From Saprospiraceae bacterium (GTDB lineage Bacteria; Bacteroidota; Bacteroidia; Chitinophagales; Saprospiraceae): a DNA stretch of 55,504 bases. Positions 1 through 9,832 of this stretch are shown here, in pieces. The stretch is taken from positions 1-55,504 of the forward strand of contig JAHDDE010000023.1 in assembly GCA_020629515.1 (NCBI GenBank), read 5' to 3'. The position numbers and the translations under genes were made by a program. Below the pieces are notes generated by a model that saw only the letters and a list, made by a program, of their open reading frames with translations, searched no databases and was not told where the DNA came from. Numbering within the stretch: position 1 is the stretch's first letter; every line of letters starts with the position of its first letter.

Positions 1-119
1 CTAAAAGTGGGGAAATTATTTTTTGCTTTGTCAACTACTCGATACTTTTTGTAGTCTTCCTGTCTCCATAATTCTTTTAGAGATTCCGCTTCTTTAACCG
101 AAATGGAATAACTCGACAT
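1..119 (-). CDS. Unknown protein, N-terminal part only
   Basis: An open frame runs leftward from an ATG at 117-119 off the left edge of the window, giving 39 complete codons. The peptide begins MSSYSISVKEAESLKELW and is hydrophilic, lysine- and glutamate-rich, with no signal peptide. I do not recognise the family. The codon use looks like that of the neighbouring genes, and the ATG lies about 210 bp from the divergent response-regulator gene, which leaves room for a shared promoter region. Chance remains possible for a fragment this short. Confidence 0.4.
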   Translation of the reverse strand, partial: MSSYSISVKEAESLKELWRQEDYKKYRVVDKAKNNFPTF

Positions 120-331
120 ATGATTTATCAAGAAGATATTACCTTTAATTATCACTTCAAATACTGTTTATGATATATTATGTCGTGTTAAATTGATATA
201 CAATTTATAAATAGTCGAGGCAAAAAGTACATTAATAGCCTTAGCTGTTACGACGATTTTAAAACCTAAATTAAATTCAGATTATAACGATAACATGCGG
301 CAATTATGAATACTGTAAACCATATAAATAA

Positions 332-967
332 ATGATTAGAATTTTACTAGTTGACGATCACGAGATAGTAAGAAATGGTTTGAAGATATTGCTCGAAAAT
401 GAAAATAACATCCGAGTGGTATGTGAAGCAGCAAATGGTGCAGAGGCTATCGACCAGTTAAGAAGCCATCAAATAGATGTGGTTTTGATGGATATTAATA
501 TGCCTAAAATGGATGGACTGGAAGCAACCCTTTTGATAAAAAAACAATATCCTACGATCAAGGTTATTGCTCTTTCTATGTATAAGGAAATTGGTATTCT
601 CGAAAAAATGTTTCAAAATGGTGCAAAGGGGTATCTCTTAAAGTCATGTAGTCAAAGTGAGCTTTTAGAATCTATAGAAAAAGTAGCTAAAGGTGATAAG
701 TATATTGGGGACGAATTATTGCATTCGATGGTCAAATCAGTATTAAAGAATGATAAAACTGAAGCTTCGACGCCTCGGATTTCCAAAAGAGAAAAAGAAA
801 TACTCCAATTAATTTCTGAAGAAAATACAACAGCACAGATCGCGAAAGAATTATTCTTATCAGTCGCTACTGTTGAAACACATAGAAAAAACTTACTCAG
901 AAAGTTAGGACTGAAGAACACAGCTGGACTCATGCGATATGCGTTTGAAAATAGCTTGGTTTCTTAA
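332..967 (+). CDS. Two-component response regulator, NarL/FixJ (LuxR-HTH) family
   Basis: A 211-residue DNA-binding response regulator. Residues 1-120 are a receiver domain with the acidic pair at D8/D9, the phospho-acceptor D54 in VVLMDINMPKMDG, and a lysine in GYLLKSC. Residues 145-205 are a LuxR-type helix-turn-helix starting at ISKREKEIL and containing TVETHRKNLLRKLG. The length is normal for the family. The gene overlaps the downstream sensor kinase by 29 bp, so the two are translationally linked and form a cognate pair. In this family phosphorylation normally drives dimerisation and promoter binding. The regulated genes cannot be told from the sequence. Confidence 0.93.
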   Translation: MIRILLVDDHEIVRNGLKILLENENNIRVVCEAANGAEAIDQLRSHQIDVVLMDINMPKMDGLEATLLIKKQYPTIKVIALSMYKEIGILEKMFQNGAKGYLLKSCSQSELLESIEKVAKGDKYIGDELLHSMVKSVLKNDKTEASTPRISKREKEILQLISEENTTAQIAKELFLSVATVETHRKNLLRKLGLKNTAGLMRYAFENSLVS

Positions 968-2864
968 TAAATTGAAATTGTTTAAATCTTCCATATCGGC
1001 CGTTTTACTTTCACTAATCCCTTCTATCTTATTATCTATTGACCCAATTGTAATCGATGATGCTCTCAGATCACTGGAGCTCTCAGAATCAGGATATTAT
1101 TACTACCAAGACCCAACAAAACAGCTAGATATATCTAAAATCAAATCTCTTAAGTCATGTTTTCTATTTAAAAAAGACAATAAAAGTTTTAATCCAAAAA
1201 ATGAAGCCATTTGGACTCATTTTGAGTTACAATATGAAGGTATCGAAGAAGAAATTAATATAACCCTGGAACTTGCTCATGCGCATATCGAAGAGTATAA
1301 AATATACATCTATGAAAATGACAAACTCTTGAAATATGACCATCAAGGTGATCATTTCATATTTGATCAAAGAGCAATTAGCCACAATTTTTTCATACAC
1401 CCTATAAGTCTATCACCCAATGCTAGGTATAGTATATTTTTTCAATTGGACCAATATGGTCAAGAGACACCATTTCATCTCAATATTTATAAAGAAGGTT
1501 TATTTTCAAAAATCAATATCATGAACAAGTTGATGCATGGCTTAGTGATAGGCTTATGCATGATTACCTCTTTAGTTACACTGATACTATATCTCATATT
1601 CAAAAAACGCTACTACCTCATAGAAGTTTTCGTATCTGTTTTTAGCATCTTATATATCCTAGCAGAAGAAGGATATGGGTTTATGTATATATGGTCAAAT
1701 TTTCCAATTTTCAATGGGATATCAAGACCGCTTTTTGTGGCTTGTGTTATTTTATTCGGGCTATGGTTCACACTCGAATTCTTAGATGTGCGATCTCGCA
1801 CACCAAAATGTTTTAAGATTTCACTTGGATTAGGAGGAACATATATTTTATATCTGTTATTGTTTCATCCGTTTAATCTAAGTGGAATAAGAAACCTTGA
1901 GAATGTAGGGAGCGTAGTAAACATTTTTATGATCCTCACCATTCTCAATGGTTTTATGATTTTATGTATTTCTTTTTTGAGTTGGAGACAGAAAAAAAAC
2001 ACTGATGGATTAGTTATTTTCGGTGTCTTCTTAATTACCATAATTTTATCTTTTCTTAGACTATTAGGAATACAAGGAATCATCCCCCACACTGAACTCA
2101 TACAGCATACAGGATTTATCACAAGAGCTCTTCACATACCAGTTATTGGTCTGTATTTAGTATATCATGCTCTTGGCATAATCAATAAAAATAAGAACGT
2201 TCAGATTGATCTCCTCCAAGCCAAACAAAACTCAAACAATCAACTTGTTCAGGGAGTAAATAATGAAAGAAGAAGAATAGCCATGGCATTGCACGATTCA
2301 GTAGGCGGGTTGATTACAGGCCTAAAGGCGCACTTCGAAATAATAAATCGTAATGATCAGAAAGAATCTTTTTCAGAACACTATGAAAGCGGGATCAACA
2401 TAATTAATAAATTGAACAATGAACTACGCACCATATCCAACAATCTCTATCCAAGTACCCTGCAAAAATTGGGGATAGTAGAAGAAATTAAAAAATTGCT
2501 CAACGAAATAAAACAGATTCATAACATAGAAGTCCACATGGAGATAAGAGAGAATGATTCCTCTGAAATTAATATTGACATCCAACTTCAGCTTTACTAC
2601 ATTCTTCACGAAATACTCGATAATGCAGTAGTCCATGCAGACCCAAAAAATATATGGGTTCAATTCAATCAATATGAAGACGAGATCAATATAGTTGTAG
2701 AGGACGATGGAGTAGGATTCAATTATCCTCAAGGGATAAATAAAGGCAGAAATGGATTATCAAATTTACATCATAGAGTTACCGTACTGGACGGTATTAT
2801 AGATTTCTATAGTAAACCTAATGAAGGTACCAGCGTAAGTATTAATATCCCAAATAATAGCTAA
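939..2864 (+). CDS. Sensor histidine kinase with 7TM (7TMR-DISM) input region, HisKA_3 type
   Basis: A 641-residue membrane kinase. A hydrophobic N-terminal segment (about residues 15-33) precedes an extracytoplasmic region to about 195 that resembles the 7TMR-DISM extracellular domain. About seven membrane helices (200-420) follow, then a HisKA_3 dimerisation domain with ERRRIAMALHDSVGG, where His452 is the expected phosphorylation site. The HATPase domain has N-box HEILDNAVVHA and G-box DDGVGF. It is the partner of the overlapping upstream NarL-type regulator. The ATG at 939 lies inside the regulator gene; a later start would cut the N-terminal hydrophobic segment. The ligand is unknown; in related proteins the DISM ectodomain is thought to bind small molecules, often carbohydrates. 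Confidence 0.9.
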   Translation: MRLKIAWFLNKLKLFKSSISAVLLSLIPSILLSIDPIVIDDALRSLELSESGYYYYQDPTKQLDISKIKSLKSCFLFKKDNKSFNPKNEAIWTHFELQYEGIEEEINITLELAHAHIEEYKIYIYENDKLLKYDHQGDHFIFDQRAISHNFFIHPISLSPNARYSIFFQLDQYGQETPFHLNIYKEGLFSKINIMNKLMHGLVIGLCMITSLVTLILYLIFKKRYYLIEVFVSVFSILYILAEEGYGFMYIWSNFPIFNGISRPLFVACVILFGLWFTLEFLDVRSRTPKCFKISLGLGGTYILYLLLFHPFNLSGIRNLENVGSVVNIFMILTILNGFMILCISFLSWRQKKNTDGLVIFGVFLITIILSFLRLLGIQGIIPHTELIQHTGFITRALHIPVIGLYLVYHALGIINKNKNVQIDLLQAKQNSNNQLVQGVNNERRRIAMALHDSVGGLITGLKAHFEIINRNDQKESFSEHYESGINIINKLNNELRTISNNLYPSTLQKLGIVEEIKKLLNEIKQIHNIEVHMEIRENDSSEINIDIQLQLYYILHEILDNAVVHADPKNIWVQFNQYEDEINIVVEDDGVGFNYPQGINKGRNGLSNLHHRVTVLDGIIDFYSKPNEGTSVSINIPNNS

Positions 2865-2876
2865 ACTGCTGTCCTT

Positions 2877-3965
2877 ATGAAATACTATCTCATAGCTGGC
2901 GAAGCATCTGGGGACATAATTGCTGCAAAAATTGTCGAGTCTGTCCTTGGATTAGATTCTGATGCTGATATAAGAGTGTGGGGCGGAATACACCTTAGCG
3001 ATAAAGAAGTGCATATCGACCAGCATATCGACCAACTCAATCATATGGGATTTTGGGAGGTGATCTCCAAGATGGATCGGTATAATAAATTAATTCATAA
3101 AGCTAAATCTAACATCAAAGATCATAATCCTGATGTAGTAGTATTTGTGGATTTTAGTTCATTTAATATGAGGGTATGTAAATGGGCCAAAAAAAATGGA
3201 TACAAAACCGTTTTCATTAGTCCTCCCAAAACATGGGCATCAAGATCTTATCGCAATAGACAACTCGTAAAATATATTGATGAAATAATTGTTTTATTCC
3301 CCTTTGAAAAACACTATTTCACATCGAAAGACATTAAAACGAATTACTTTGGTCATCCCCTATTTGAAATTCTTCCTATGAAGATTTCAACTTTGCAGGC
3401 AAAAGAGTATATCACTATCGCACCCGGTAGTCGCACTCAAGAAGTTAGTCATATTCTTCCCACGATCTTGAGCAGTTTATCCCCTTTTAAAGAAGAAAAG
3501 TATATAATAAGTCAAGCCCCTAATATTAATAAATCACTCATTGCAAAAATAGTCCATAGATATCGAGATCTTTCAATTACTATATCTAATGAGCCACTTG
3601 ATCAACTTCTTGATAAGAGTAAGACAGCACTAATCACTTCTGGTACCGCCACAATAGAAGCTTGTAAAATGATGGTTCCTCAGATTGTATGTTACAAAAC
3701 TAATAAGCTAAATTATGCTCTAGCAAAAATGATTATCAGTACCAAATACATTGCATTACCCAACCTTATAGAAAATGATTTAGTGGTGAAAGAGCTTATT
3801 CAAAATGAACTGAACTTCAGCAATATTGGTATAGAATTAAGACGATTACAAAATCCTGAATATAGAGAACTCACATTAACCAAATACGAGAGTATCAATC
3901 AAAAATTGAGTCGCCCGAACTGTTCGATTAATATTGCTCAAACAATAATTGATACTGCCAAATAG
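2877..3965 (+). CDS. lpxB: Lipid-A-disaccharide synthase
   Basis: A 362-residue glycosyltransferase of family GT19. It joins UDP-2,3-diacylglucosamine and lipid X to form lipid A disaccharide at the inner face of the cytoplasmic membrane. Signatures are GEASGD at residues 8-13, VFVDFSSFNMR, an SPPKTWASR variant of the SPxxWAWR motif, FGHPLFE, APGSRTQEV and TSGTATIEA. Its length is typical. It lies 12 bp after the sensor kinase on the same strand and may be co-transcribed with it, although its role is housekeeping. Its presence shows that the organism makes an ordinary lipid A outer membrane. Confidence 0.95.
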   Translation: MKYYLIAGEASGDIIAAKIVESVLGLDSDADIRVWGGIHLSDKEVHIDQHIDQLNHMGFWEVISKMDRYNKLIHKAKSNIKDHNPDVVVFVDFSSFNMRVCKWAKKNGYKTVFISPPKTWASRSYRNRQLVKYIDEIIVLFPFEKHYFTSKDIKTNYFGHPLFEILPMKISTLQAKEYITIAPGSRTQEVSHILPTILSSLSPFKEEKYIISQAPNINKSLIAKIVHRYRDLSITISNEPLDQLLDKSKTALITSGTATIEACKMMVPQIVCYKTNKLNYALAKMIISTKYIALPNLIENDLVVKELIQNELNFSNIGIELRRLQNPEYRELTLTKYESINQKLSRPNCSINIAQTIIDTAK

Positions 3966-3989
3966 TTATGAGTTCAGAAAAAAGACTGT

Positions 3990-4685
3990 TTGAAAATCAT
4001 ACTACTATCAGTAATTTTTTATTTGACCTTTATTCAATCATCCGTAGGTCAAAGACAAATTCCAGTGATTGGAATTAATTTTTATTTGATGGGTATGGAA
4101 ACTGTTGATGAATCCATCACTAAGCATATAGGTCCAAATATGGACTATTTAAATGCTGCCTTTGAGGGAAGGATCCTTTTTGAGCTCAACGAGATCTTTA
4201 TGAATGATAACAAAGCATTCATTCCTGATCTCCACAAAATTGCTCGTTCTAAAGACAAATCACGAATCAATTCATTAGTGGCAGAAGTAGAAAAGGTAGG
4301 GGCAATAAATATATACTTATTTGACACTTATTCTGTAGATGGATCAGGTCGTGCCATGATGGGATTCACGCCAGTCCTAAGCAGGAAAAGGCATACCTAT
4401 GTACATAATTCACCCTACTTTGACCGAATGTTTATATCCTATCCTGGGCTAAGAGACAAGTCAACAATAGTACACGAAATGGGTCATTTTTTAGGATTGG
4501 ATCATCCTTGGGAGATGTCTCATATCAACTTGGAGTTAATGGGTATTACTTCCGAAGAAGTTTATGATACTAACCATATGACTTATAGCACTAACGCATC
4601 ATCATTTACTCAAGAACAGCTCGAGAGAATGCAACATTTTGCTATAGAATTTAGATCTTATCTGATAGATAGAATCATCCAATAA
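3990..4685 (+). CDS. Exported zinc metalloprotease of metzincin type
   Basis: A 231-residue protein with a signal peptide (MKIILLSVIFYLTFIQSSVG, cleavage near residue 20). It carries the extended zinc motif HEMGHFLGLDH at residues 162-172 (HExxHxxGxxH), followed about 28 residues later by NHMTY, which fits a Met-turn. These two elements define metzincins such as the pappalysin/reprolysin-like families. The small size means it is nearly all catalytic domain. The start is TTG; the nearby ATG at 3968 is out of frame. It lies 24 bp after lpxB. Target unknown. Confidence 0.8.
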   Translation: MKIILLSVIFYLTFIQSSVGQRQIPVIGINFYLMGMETVDESITKHIGPNMDYLNAAFEGRILFELNEIFMNDNKAFIPDLHKIARSKDKSRINSLVAEVEKVGAINIYLFDTYSVDGSGRAMMGFTPVLSRKRHTYVHNSPYFDRMFISYPGLRDKSTIVHEMGHFLGLDHPWEMSHINLELMGITSEEVYDTNHMTYSTNASSFTQEQLERMQHFAIEFRSYLIDRIIQ

Positions 4686-4693
4686 GCCTCTAA

Positions 4694-7195
4694 TTAACCT
4701 TGGGCCTCCTTGATCATTTTCTTAACCTGCTCCAACGTTAATTCCATTAATTCTTCTTTTTCTAATTTTTTATCATTGATCTTAGGGATCTTGACACTTT
4801 TCTTTCCGACTCTAAAGAATGGTCCCCAACGACCATTTTCAATGGCGATCTTCTCTTTTGGCCATTGCTGGATATATCGATTTTTTTCTTTTTCGATTTT
4901 AGCCTTTACCAGTTCAATAGCTTCGTCAGCAGTCAAATTTTCAAAGTCAAATTTCTTACTCACATTGGCGTAATATTTATCCCATTTGACAAATGGGCCA
5001 AATCTTCCTTTTCCTTTTGTAATTGGTATGCCTTCATAAGTAGCAATTGGCATATCCTCTTTCCTTTTCTCTTCAATTTTTTCAACAGCCTGCTCCATGG
5101 TAACCGACATTGGGTCAGTTGCCCTTCCTAAAGAAATAAACTTCTCATCATATTTTACATAAGGCCCATATCGCCCAGCACCAATCTCAACAGGTTTCCC
5201 TTCATAGTCGCCCAAAGTCTTAGGCAATTTAAACAACTCCATAGCTTCTTCATAGGAGATTGTCTCCATAGACTGGCCTGGCCTAAGATTGGCAAATTTA
5301 GGTTTCCCTTCTTCACCTACTTCTTCCCTTGATCCTATCTGCACAACTGGGCCATACCTAGTGATCTGTACCAGCACGCTATGTCCTGACTCTGGATCAG
5401 TACCTAAAACTCTTGTTCCTTTAGCTCTCTCTGCGGACTCAATAGTTTCTTCAACATCTTTGTGAAATGGGCCATAAAATGTTTTTAGTATTTCCTTCCA
5501 TTTGGCCTTGCCTCCTGCAATAGTATCAAACTTCTCCTCTATATCGGCGGTAAAATTATAGTTCATGATATCCTCGAAATGTTGATCTAAGAAATCAGTC
5601 ACTATCATTCCAATATCGGAAGGGTACAACCTATTGCTAGTAGCACCGGTATTTTCAGTTTGGGTGTTACCTTTTATAGTGTTTGCTTGGAGTGTCAATA
5701 CTCTATACTCTCTCGGTGTACCTTCTCTACTTTCCTTTGTCACATATCCTCTCGTAGGATCCATGATCTTACTGATTGTTGGAGCATATGTAGATGGCCT
5801 ACCGATACCCAACTCTTCTAATTTTTTAACCAGACTGGCTTCTGTATATCTTGCAGGTGGACGAGTAAAACGCTCTGCAGCTCTTAGATAATCAAGCTCT
5901 AATTGCTGACCAATTTTTAATGGAGGTAAGATTCCCTTCGTATCTTCTCCTTCATCATCATCATCTTTAGACTCCATATATACCTTCAAGAATCCATCAA
6001 ACTTCAAGACCTCTCCATAGGCCTTTAAAGATTCATCTTTCATGGATGAGATGGCTATATCCACAGTAGTCTTTTCTAATTCTGCTTCTGACATCTGCGA
6101 AGCAATCGTGCGCTTCCAAATAAGATCATACAATCGCTGTTGATCCCTATCAGAAGTTACATTCTGTCGTTCGATGTAGGTAGGTCTAATTGCCTCGTGT
6201 GCTTCTTGAGCATCTTTTTTCTTGGACTTATATCTTCTCGTTTTCAGATATTCATCGCCAAAGGACGAAGAGATCTCTTTTGCTATACCCTCAAGAGCAG
6301 TCTCACTAAGCGATATGGAATCTGTCCTCATATAGCTAATGAAACCCTGCTCATATAAGCGCTGTGCATTGGACATTGTCCTATTAACACTGAACCCCAG
6401 TTTTCTGGATGCTTCTTGTTGCAATGTAGAAGTAGTAAATGGCGCAGCCGGTTTCCTTTTAGTCGGTTTTGTTTTTATATCCGATATTGTAAAATCTGCC
6501 CCTACGCATTTATCTAAGAATTTTTTAGCACTCGCTTCATCCGGCAATCGATTGGCTAATTCAGCTTTTAATTGTGCTTTGATCCCATTTTTATCAGAAA
6601 CAATAAATTCGGCAGTAACTTTAAAGAAAGGCGATGTCTCAAAAGATTGTATTTCTCGCTCCTTTTCGACAATCAATTTTACTGCAACGGACTGAACTCG
6701 TCCAGCACTTAATTTATTTTTAACTTTTCTCCACAAGACTCCACTCAATTCAAAACCTACCAATCGATCCAATATTCTTCTGGCTTGTTGCGCATTGACC
6801 AAACTTTGATCGACTAATCTAGGATTCTCAATGGCTTTTTTTATAGCAGGTTTAGTTATTTCTCTAAAAACAATTCGCTTCGTTGTTTCTGGATCTAAAC
6901 CCAACACTTCACATAGATGCCATGATATAGCTTCTCCTTCTCGATCCTCATCCGTCGCCAGCCAAACCTCACTCACTTTTTTAACCTCAGCTTTAAGTTC
7001 TTTTACCACTTTGGTTTTCTCTGGAGATACCACATAACTTGGCTCAAAATCGTTTTCTATTGCGACTCCTTTACTTCCCTTATCCAAGTCTCTGATATGA
7101 CCATAACTAGACTTTACTTTAAAGTCTTTTCCGAGATACTTTTCTATTGTCTTTGCTTTCGCAGGAGACTCAACTATTAATAAATTTTTTGCCAT
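4694..7195 (-). CDS. topA: DNA topoisomerase I
   Basis: An 833-residue type IA topoisomerase that relaxes negative supercoils by single-strand passage. The TOPRIM domain holds VESPAKAK (residues 9-16) and TDEDREGE (81-88). The catalytic tyrosine is Y288 in GFISYMRTD. After the core, from about residue 590, there are at least four C-terminal topoisomerase repeats with the GRxGPxx pattern (RYGPVVQIG, GRYGPYVKY, GRFGPFVKW, GRWGPFFRV). They replace the cysteine zinc ribbons found in the E. coli enzyme. It stands alone and converges with the metalloprotease gene, 8 bp apart. A -7 box lies about 77 bp upstream. Confidence 0.97.
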   Translation of the reverse strand: MAKNLLIVESPAKAKTIEKYLGKDFKVKSSYGHIRDLDKGSKGVAIENDFEPSYVVSPEKTKVVKELKAEVKKVSEVWLATDEDREGEAISWHLCEVLGLDPETTKRIVFREITKPAIKKAIENPRLVDQSLVNAQQARRILDRLVGFELSGVLWRKVKNKLSAGRVQSVAVKLIVEKEREIQSFETSPFFKVTAEFIVSDKNGIKAQLKAELANRLPDEASAKKFLDKCVGADFTISDIKTKPTKRKPAAPFTTSTLQQEASRKLGFSVNRTMSNAQRLYEQGFISYMRTDSISLSETALEGIAKEISSSFGDEYLKTRRYKSKKKDAQEAHEAIRPTYIERQNVTSDRDQQRLYDLIWKRTIASQMSEAELEKTTVDIAISSMKDESLKAYGEVLKFDGFLKVYMESKDDDDEGEDTKGILPPLKIGQQLELDYLRAAERFTRPPARYTEASLVKKLEELGIGRPSTYAPTISKIMDPTRGYVTKESREGTPREYRVLTLQANTIKGNTQTENTGATSNRLYPSDIGMIVTDFLDQHFEDIMNYNFTADIEEKFDTIAGGKAKWKEILKTFYGPFHKDVEETIESAERAKGTRVLGTDPESGHSVLVQITRYGPVVQIGSREEVGEEGKPKFANLRPGQSMETISYEEAMELFKLPKTLGDYEGKPVEIGAGRYGPYVKYDEKFISLGRATDPMSVTMEQAVEKIEEKRKEDMPIATYEGIPITKGKGRFGPFVKWDKYYANVSKKFDFENLTADEAIELVKAKIEKEKNRYIQQWPKEKIAIENGRWGPFFRVGKKSVKIPKINDKKLEKEELMELTLEQVKKMIKEAQG

Positions 7196-7271
7196 TCAAC
7201 CTATTTAGACTCCACCGTAAGATGAGCTGTTATATATGATATGATCAGAATATGATATCCTGCTTAAGGTG

Positions 7272-7279
7272 CAAAACTA
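7272..7279 (-). promoter_or_regulatory. Bacteroidota-type -7 box upstream of topA
   Basis: Reading leftward the sequence is TAGTTTTG, a full match to TAnnTTTG. The implied leader is about 70 nt. No clear TTG is seen at the -33 position, so the assignment rests on the -7 box and on its place in a 141-bp gap. Confidence 0.45.
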
Positions 7280-7336
7280 TAAATTTTTGGATTCCTTCAT
7301 ATGAAGAATTCTTACAATATGAAATATCTTTCCCTT

Positions 7337-7825
7337 TTATGTTTTTGAAATCACCTTTTTATCCTTATTCCTTTCTTCCTGTTCTTTCTTTCTTTTCTCA
7401 TATATGATTTCAGCTCTCTCTTTAAGTTGCAGAGGAATGCCCTTAAGATGTCTATAGTAGGAAACTATAGTAAATTGAGCCATATCATCAGGAAAACTCA
7501 CACCCATTTCTTTCAAATAATGAGAATATCTTGAACCTTCATAAAAATTCCAATTAACAATGATCCACTTACCTAAGCCTCTTGTTAATCTCTCAGCTAC
7601 AATTTCTTCTTCTCCTTCAATTAACTTGGCTCGGCCGGCTTCTGTAGATAATTGATCTAATTGATCAAATGCATCATGCAAGTTTATAGGGATGTATTGT
7701 CCATTGATTTCTTCTTTTAGAATGTTCTGTTCATATCTTTCTTGATGAGCTTTGGCCCATTCAGATTGTGCCCTAACACTACTTACTACACATATTGATA
7801 AGATAATTAAGATGAATTCTTTCAT
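7337..7825 (-). CDS. Exported protein of unknown function
   Basis: A protein of 162 residues from the ATG at 7823-7825. This start is preferred because it gives a clean signal peptide (MKEFILIILSICVVSSVRAQ, cleavage after AQ); an upstream in-frame start would add ten polar residues. The mature part is charged and helical with a lysine/glutamate-rich tail (from about residue 145) and no recognised domain. It probably acts in the periplasm or outer envelope. It is monocistronic between topA and a rightward small membrane protein. I do not recognise the family. Confidence 0.65.
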   Translation of the reverse strand: MKEFILIILSICVVSSVRAQSEWAKAHQERYEQNILKEEINGQYIPINLHDAFDQLDQLSTEAGRAKLIEGEEEIVAERLTRGLGKWIIVNWNFYEGSRYSHYLKEMGVSFPDDMAQFTIVSYYRHLKGIPLQLKERAEIIYEKRKKEQEERNKDKKVISKT

Positions 7826-8090
7826 TACTACTCTATTCTTATTTGAATAACTCAATTACTTCAAAGAATATTCCATAAGTGCTTCAATTAACATTAGCTT
7901 AAAGAAATCTGATACTATATATGATCAAACCACCTGCTGATCACAATAATAATTGGAATTTATTGTCCGCTAACAAGCATACATTAGCTGTGCTGACTAC
8001 CGTGCATTTTGACGTGCTAATTCTAAATTCTATATCAACCCATTAAGATTTTTTCAATTCATAAATAGTATAAAAGGCTATTTTTAATTC

Positions 8091-8366
8091 ATGAAATTGG
8101 GAATTTTAGAGCTGTCATTAATACAAATTATAATGTACTCATTGATATGGCTGGTCAATTCCTATTTAGGCTTCTTACTGTGTCTTATTATTGGGAGTAT
8201 AGCAGCAGCCTTGCTTATCCTATCATTAATTTTGGAAGTTATAGAAAAATCTAAAGTGCCAAAGTCCTACTACAGATTTATGTTGTCTGCGGTATTATGC
8301 CCCTCTATAGTGATGGTTACCTTTATAGCACTATACCCAGATGCCATGAGCTGGATGCAACCATAA
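8091..8366 (+). CDS. Small membrane protein of unknown function
   Basis: A 91-residue, very hydrophobic protein with three predicted membrane helices (about residues 5-25, 27-48 and 65-84), separated by a short charged loop EVIEKSKVPKSYYR. It has no recognised motif. The ATG follows 235 bp of AT-rich non-coding DNA. It converges with the exported AsnB-like gene, 3 bp apart. The function is unknown. Confidence 0.6.
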   Translation: MKLGILELSLIQIIMYSLIWLVNSYLGFLLCLIIGSIAAALLILSLILEVIEKSKVPKSYYRFMLSAVLCPSIVMVTFIALYPDAMSWMQP

Positions 8367-8369
8367 ATA

Positions 8370-9653
8370 TTAAGTCTTTCTCTTTTTCTTTTTGGCAGCA
8401 GGAAATAATACATTATTCAATATCAATCTATAGCCGGGACTCTTTGGGTGAAGATTTAAGTCTGTCTCAGGATCATTAACAAAATGTCTATAATCCTCAG
8501 GATCATGGCCACCATAAAAGGTCCAAGTCCCAAATCCTTGTGTGCCATGTATGTATCGTGCTTCTTTCAAACTTTTATTTTCTCCTAACAGAAGTACTTC
8601 AGATTTCACATGACTTCTATCGTATGCAGTAGTTTGCCCCATAAATCCTTTAATAGTACGTGTATGGTTTTGTGTAAGCATCGTAGGTATAGGATCCCAT
8701 TTAGCCGAAAAATCGAATAAAGTAAAATAATCTGATTTAGGATCAATTTTTCGTTTACCTGGTGTCATATCAATAGAAGAATATTCATATTCGAGCGGAT
8801 TCTTCTTTAGCTTAAAGTCTTTGAATGCCAAGGTTTTTGAATAATCTAACTTTGACTGACAGTCTGGATCCATAGAATCGCCATCATACATTACATCGCA
8901 TATATCTGTTTGTGAAGAGGCTAAGGCAATATCATAGCTATCTGTGGCACTACACATAGCAAACATAAATCCTCCTCCCTCTACATATTCTTTGATTTTT
9001 TGCACTACCGCAAGTTTGAGCTTTGATACTTTTTTAAAACCTAAACTCCCTGCCAATTCTTCCATCTGGCGTTGATTCTCTTGATACCATGCTTGAGTGT
9101 GATATGACCTATAAAATTTGCCATATTGCCCCGTAAAATCCTCGTGATGTAAATGCAACCAATCGTACTGCGCTAATTTATTCTCCAATACCTCTCTGTC
9201 ATATACAACATCGTACGGTATCTCTGCATAAGTTAATACCATGGTGACCGCGTCATCCCATGGCTGAATTCTCTCCCCCCTCTGATTAAAACTGGGTGTA
9301 TAGACAGCTATTTTAGGTGCTTTTTCCAGCTTGATCACGTCTTGATTAATCTCTGGGTCAGCGATCTCTGTACGTATGGCTGCAAATTGCGCATTAGGTA
9401 TGACTTGATACTTCACATCACGTATCTTACATTCGGCTTCGACCGCTCTTGAATGTTCAAATGCAAAAGCACCTCCTTGATAATTTAGTAACCAATATGC
9501 TTCTTGTCCCTGCTCCAATACCCAATAGGTGATACCATATGCTTTGAGATGGGCTGTTTGACCCTCCTCATCCATTGGAATTAAAATGTATGAGGCTTGA
9601 AGTGTTAAAACACTGGCCATTATTAGCAAGATGAAGAGGATAGATCTATACAT
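8370..9653 (-). CDS. Exported conserved Bacteroidota protein, often labelled 'asparagine synthetase B'
   Basis: A 427-residue protein with a signal peptide (about residues 1-20, ending LTLQA). From memory of the family, proteins with this N-terminal pattern (ILIPMDEEGQTAHLKAYGI, then WLLNYQGGAF) are commonly annotated as asparagine synthetase B in Bacteroidota genomes. The sequence shows neither the N-terminal Cys2 glutaminase nor the SGGxDS ATP-pyrophosphatase motif, and a cytosolic amidotransferase would not be exported. Residues 105-260 with GGGFMFAMCSATDSYD resemble a glutamine-amidotransferase-like or flavodoxin-like fold. The name should therefore not be read as a function. The C-terminus ends in a lysine/arginine run (KKKKRKT). 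Confidence 0.75.
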   Translation of the reverse strand: MYRSILFILLIMASVLTLQASYILIPMDEEGQTAHLKAYGITYWVLEQGQEAYWLLNYQGGAFAFEHSRAVEAECKIRDVKYQVIPNAQFAAIRTEIADPEINQDVIKLEKAPKIAVYTPSFNQRGERIQPWDDAVTMVLTYAEIPYDVVYDREVLENKLAQYDWLHLHHEDFTGQYGKFYRSYHTQAWYQENQRQMEELAGSLGFKKVSKLKLAVVQKIKEYVEGGGFMFAMCSATDSYDIALASSQTDICDVMYDGDSMDPDCQSKLDYSKTLAFKDFKLKKNPLEYEYSSIDMTPGKRKIDPKSDYFTLFDFSAKWDPIPTMLTQNHTRTIKGFMGQTTAYDRSHVKSEVLLLGENKSLKEARYIHGTQGFGTWTFYGGHDPEDYRHFVNDPETDLNLHPKSPGYRLILNNVLFPAAKKKKRKT

Positions 9654-9795
9654 ACAATATTATTATGTCCTACTTTACAAAACATTATACTGATAAAGCG
9701 TTCAATATATTGTTATGAATAATTTAAAAATTAATTATTGATATCTTTTTGATAGCAACCTCACAAATAAACAATTTACGACGTCAGATAAATTT

Positions 9796-9803
9796 TACCT
9801 TTG
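9796..9803 (+). promoter_or_regulatory. -7 box for the VWA membrane protein gene
   Basis: TACCTTTG is an exact TAnnTTTG match 29 bp before the GTG start at 9833. A TTTAC stretch lies near the expected -33 region. This is the best promoter in the 179-bp divergent gap. Confidence 0.5.
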
Positions 9804-9832
9804 TAAAGTGTATTTGAGATAGAAGATATAGC

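Noticed and set aside
4710-7037. Several rightward frames opposite topA
   Set aside because: They are short, lie completely on the complementary strand of a well conserved gene, and have no recognisable domains.
8370-9653. Asparagine synthetase function
   Set aside because: Catalytic Cys2 and the SGGxDS motif are missing and the protein is exported.
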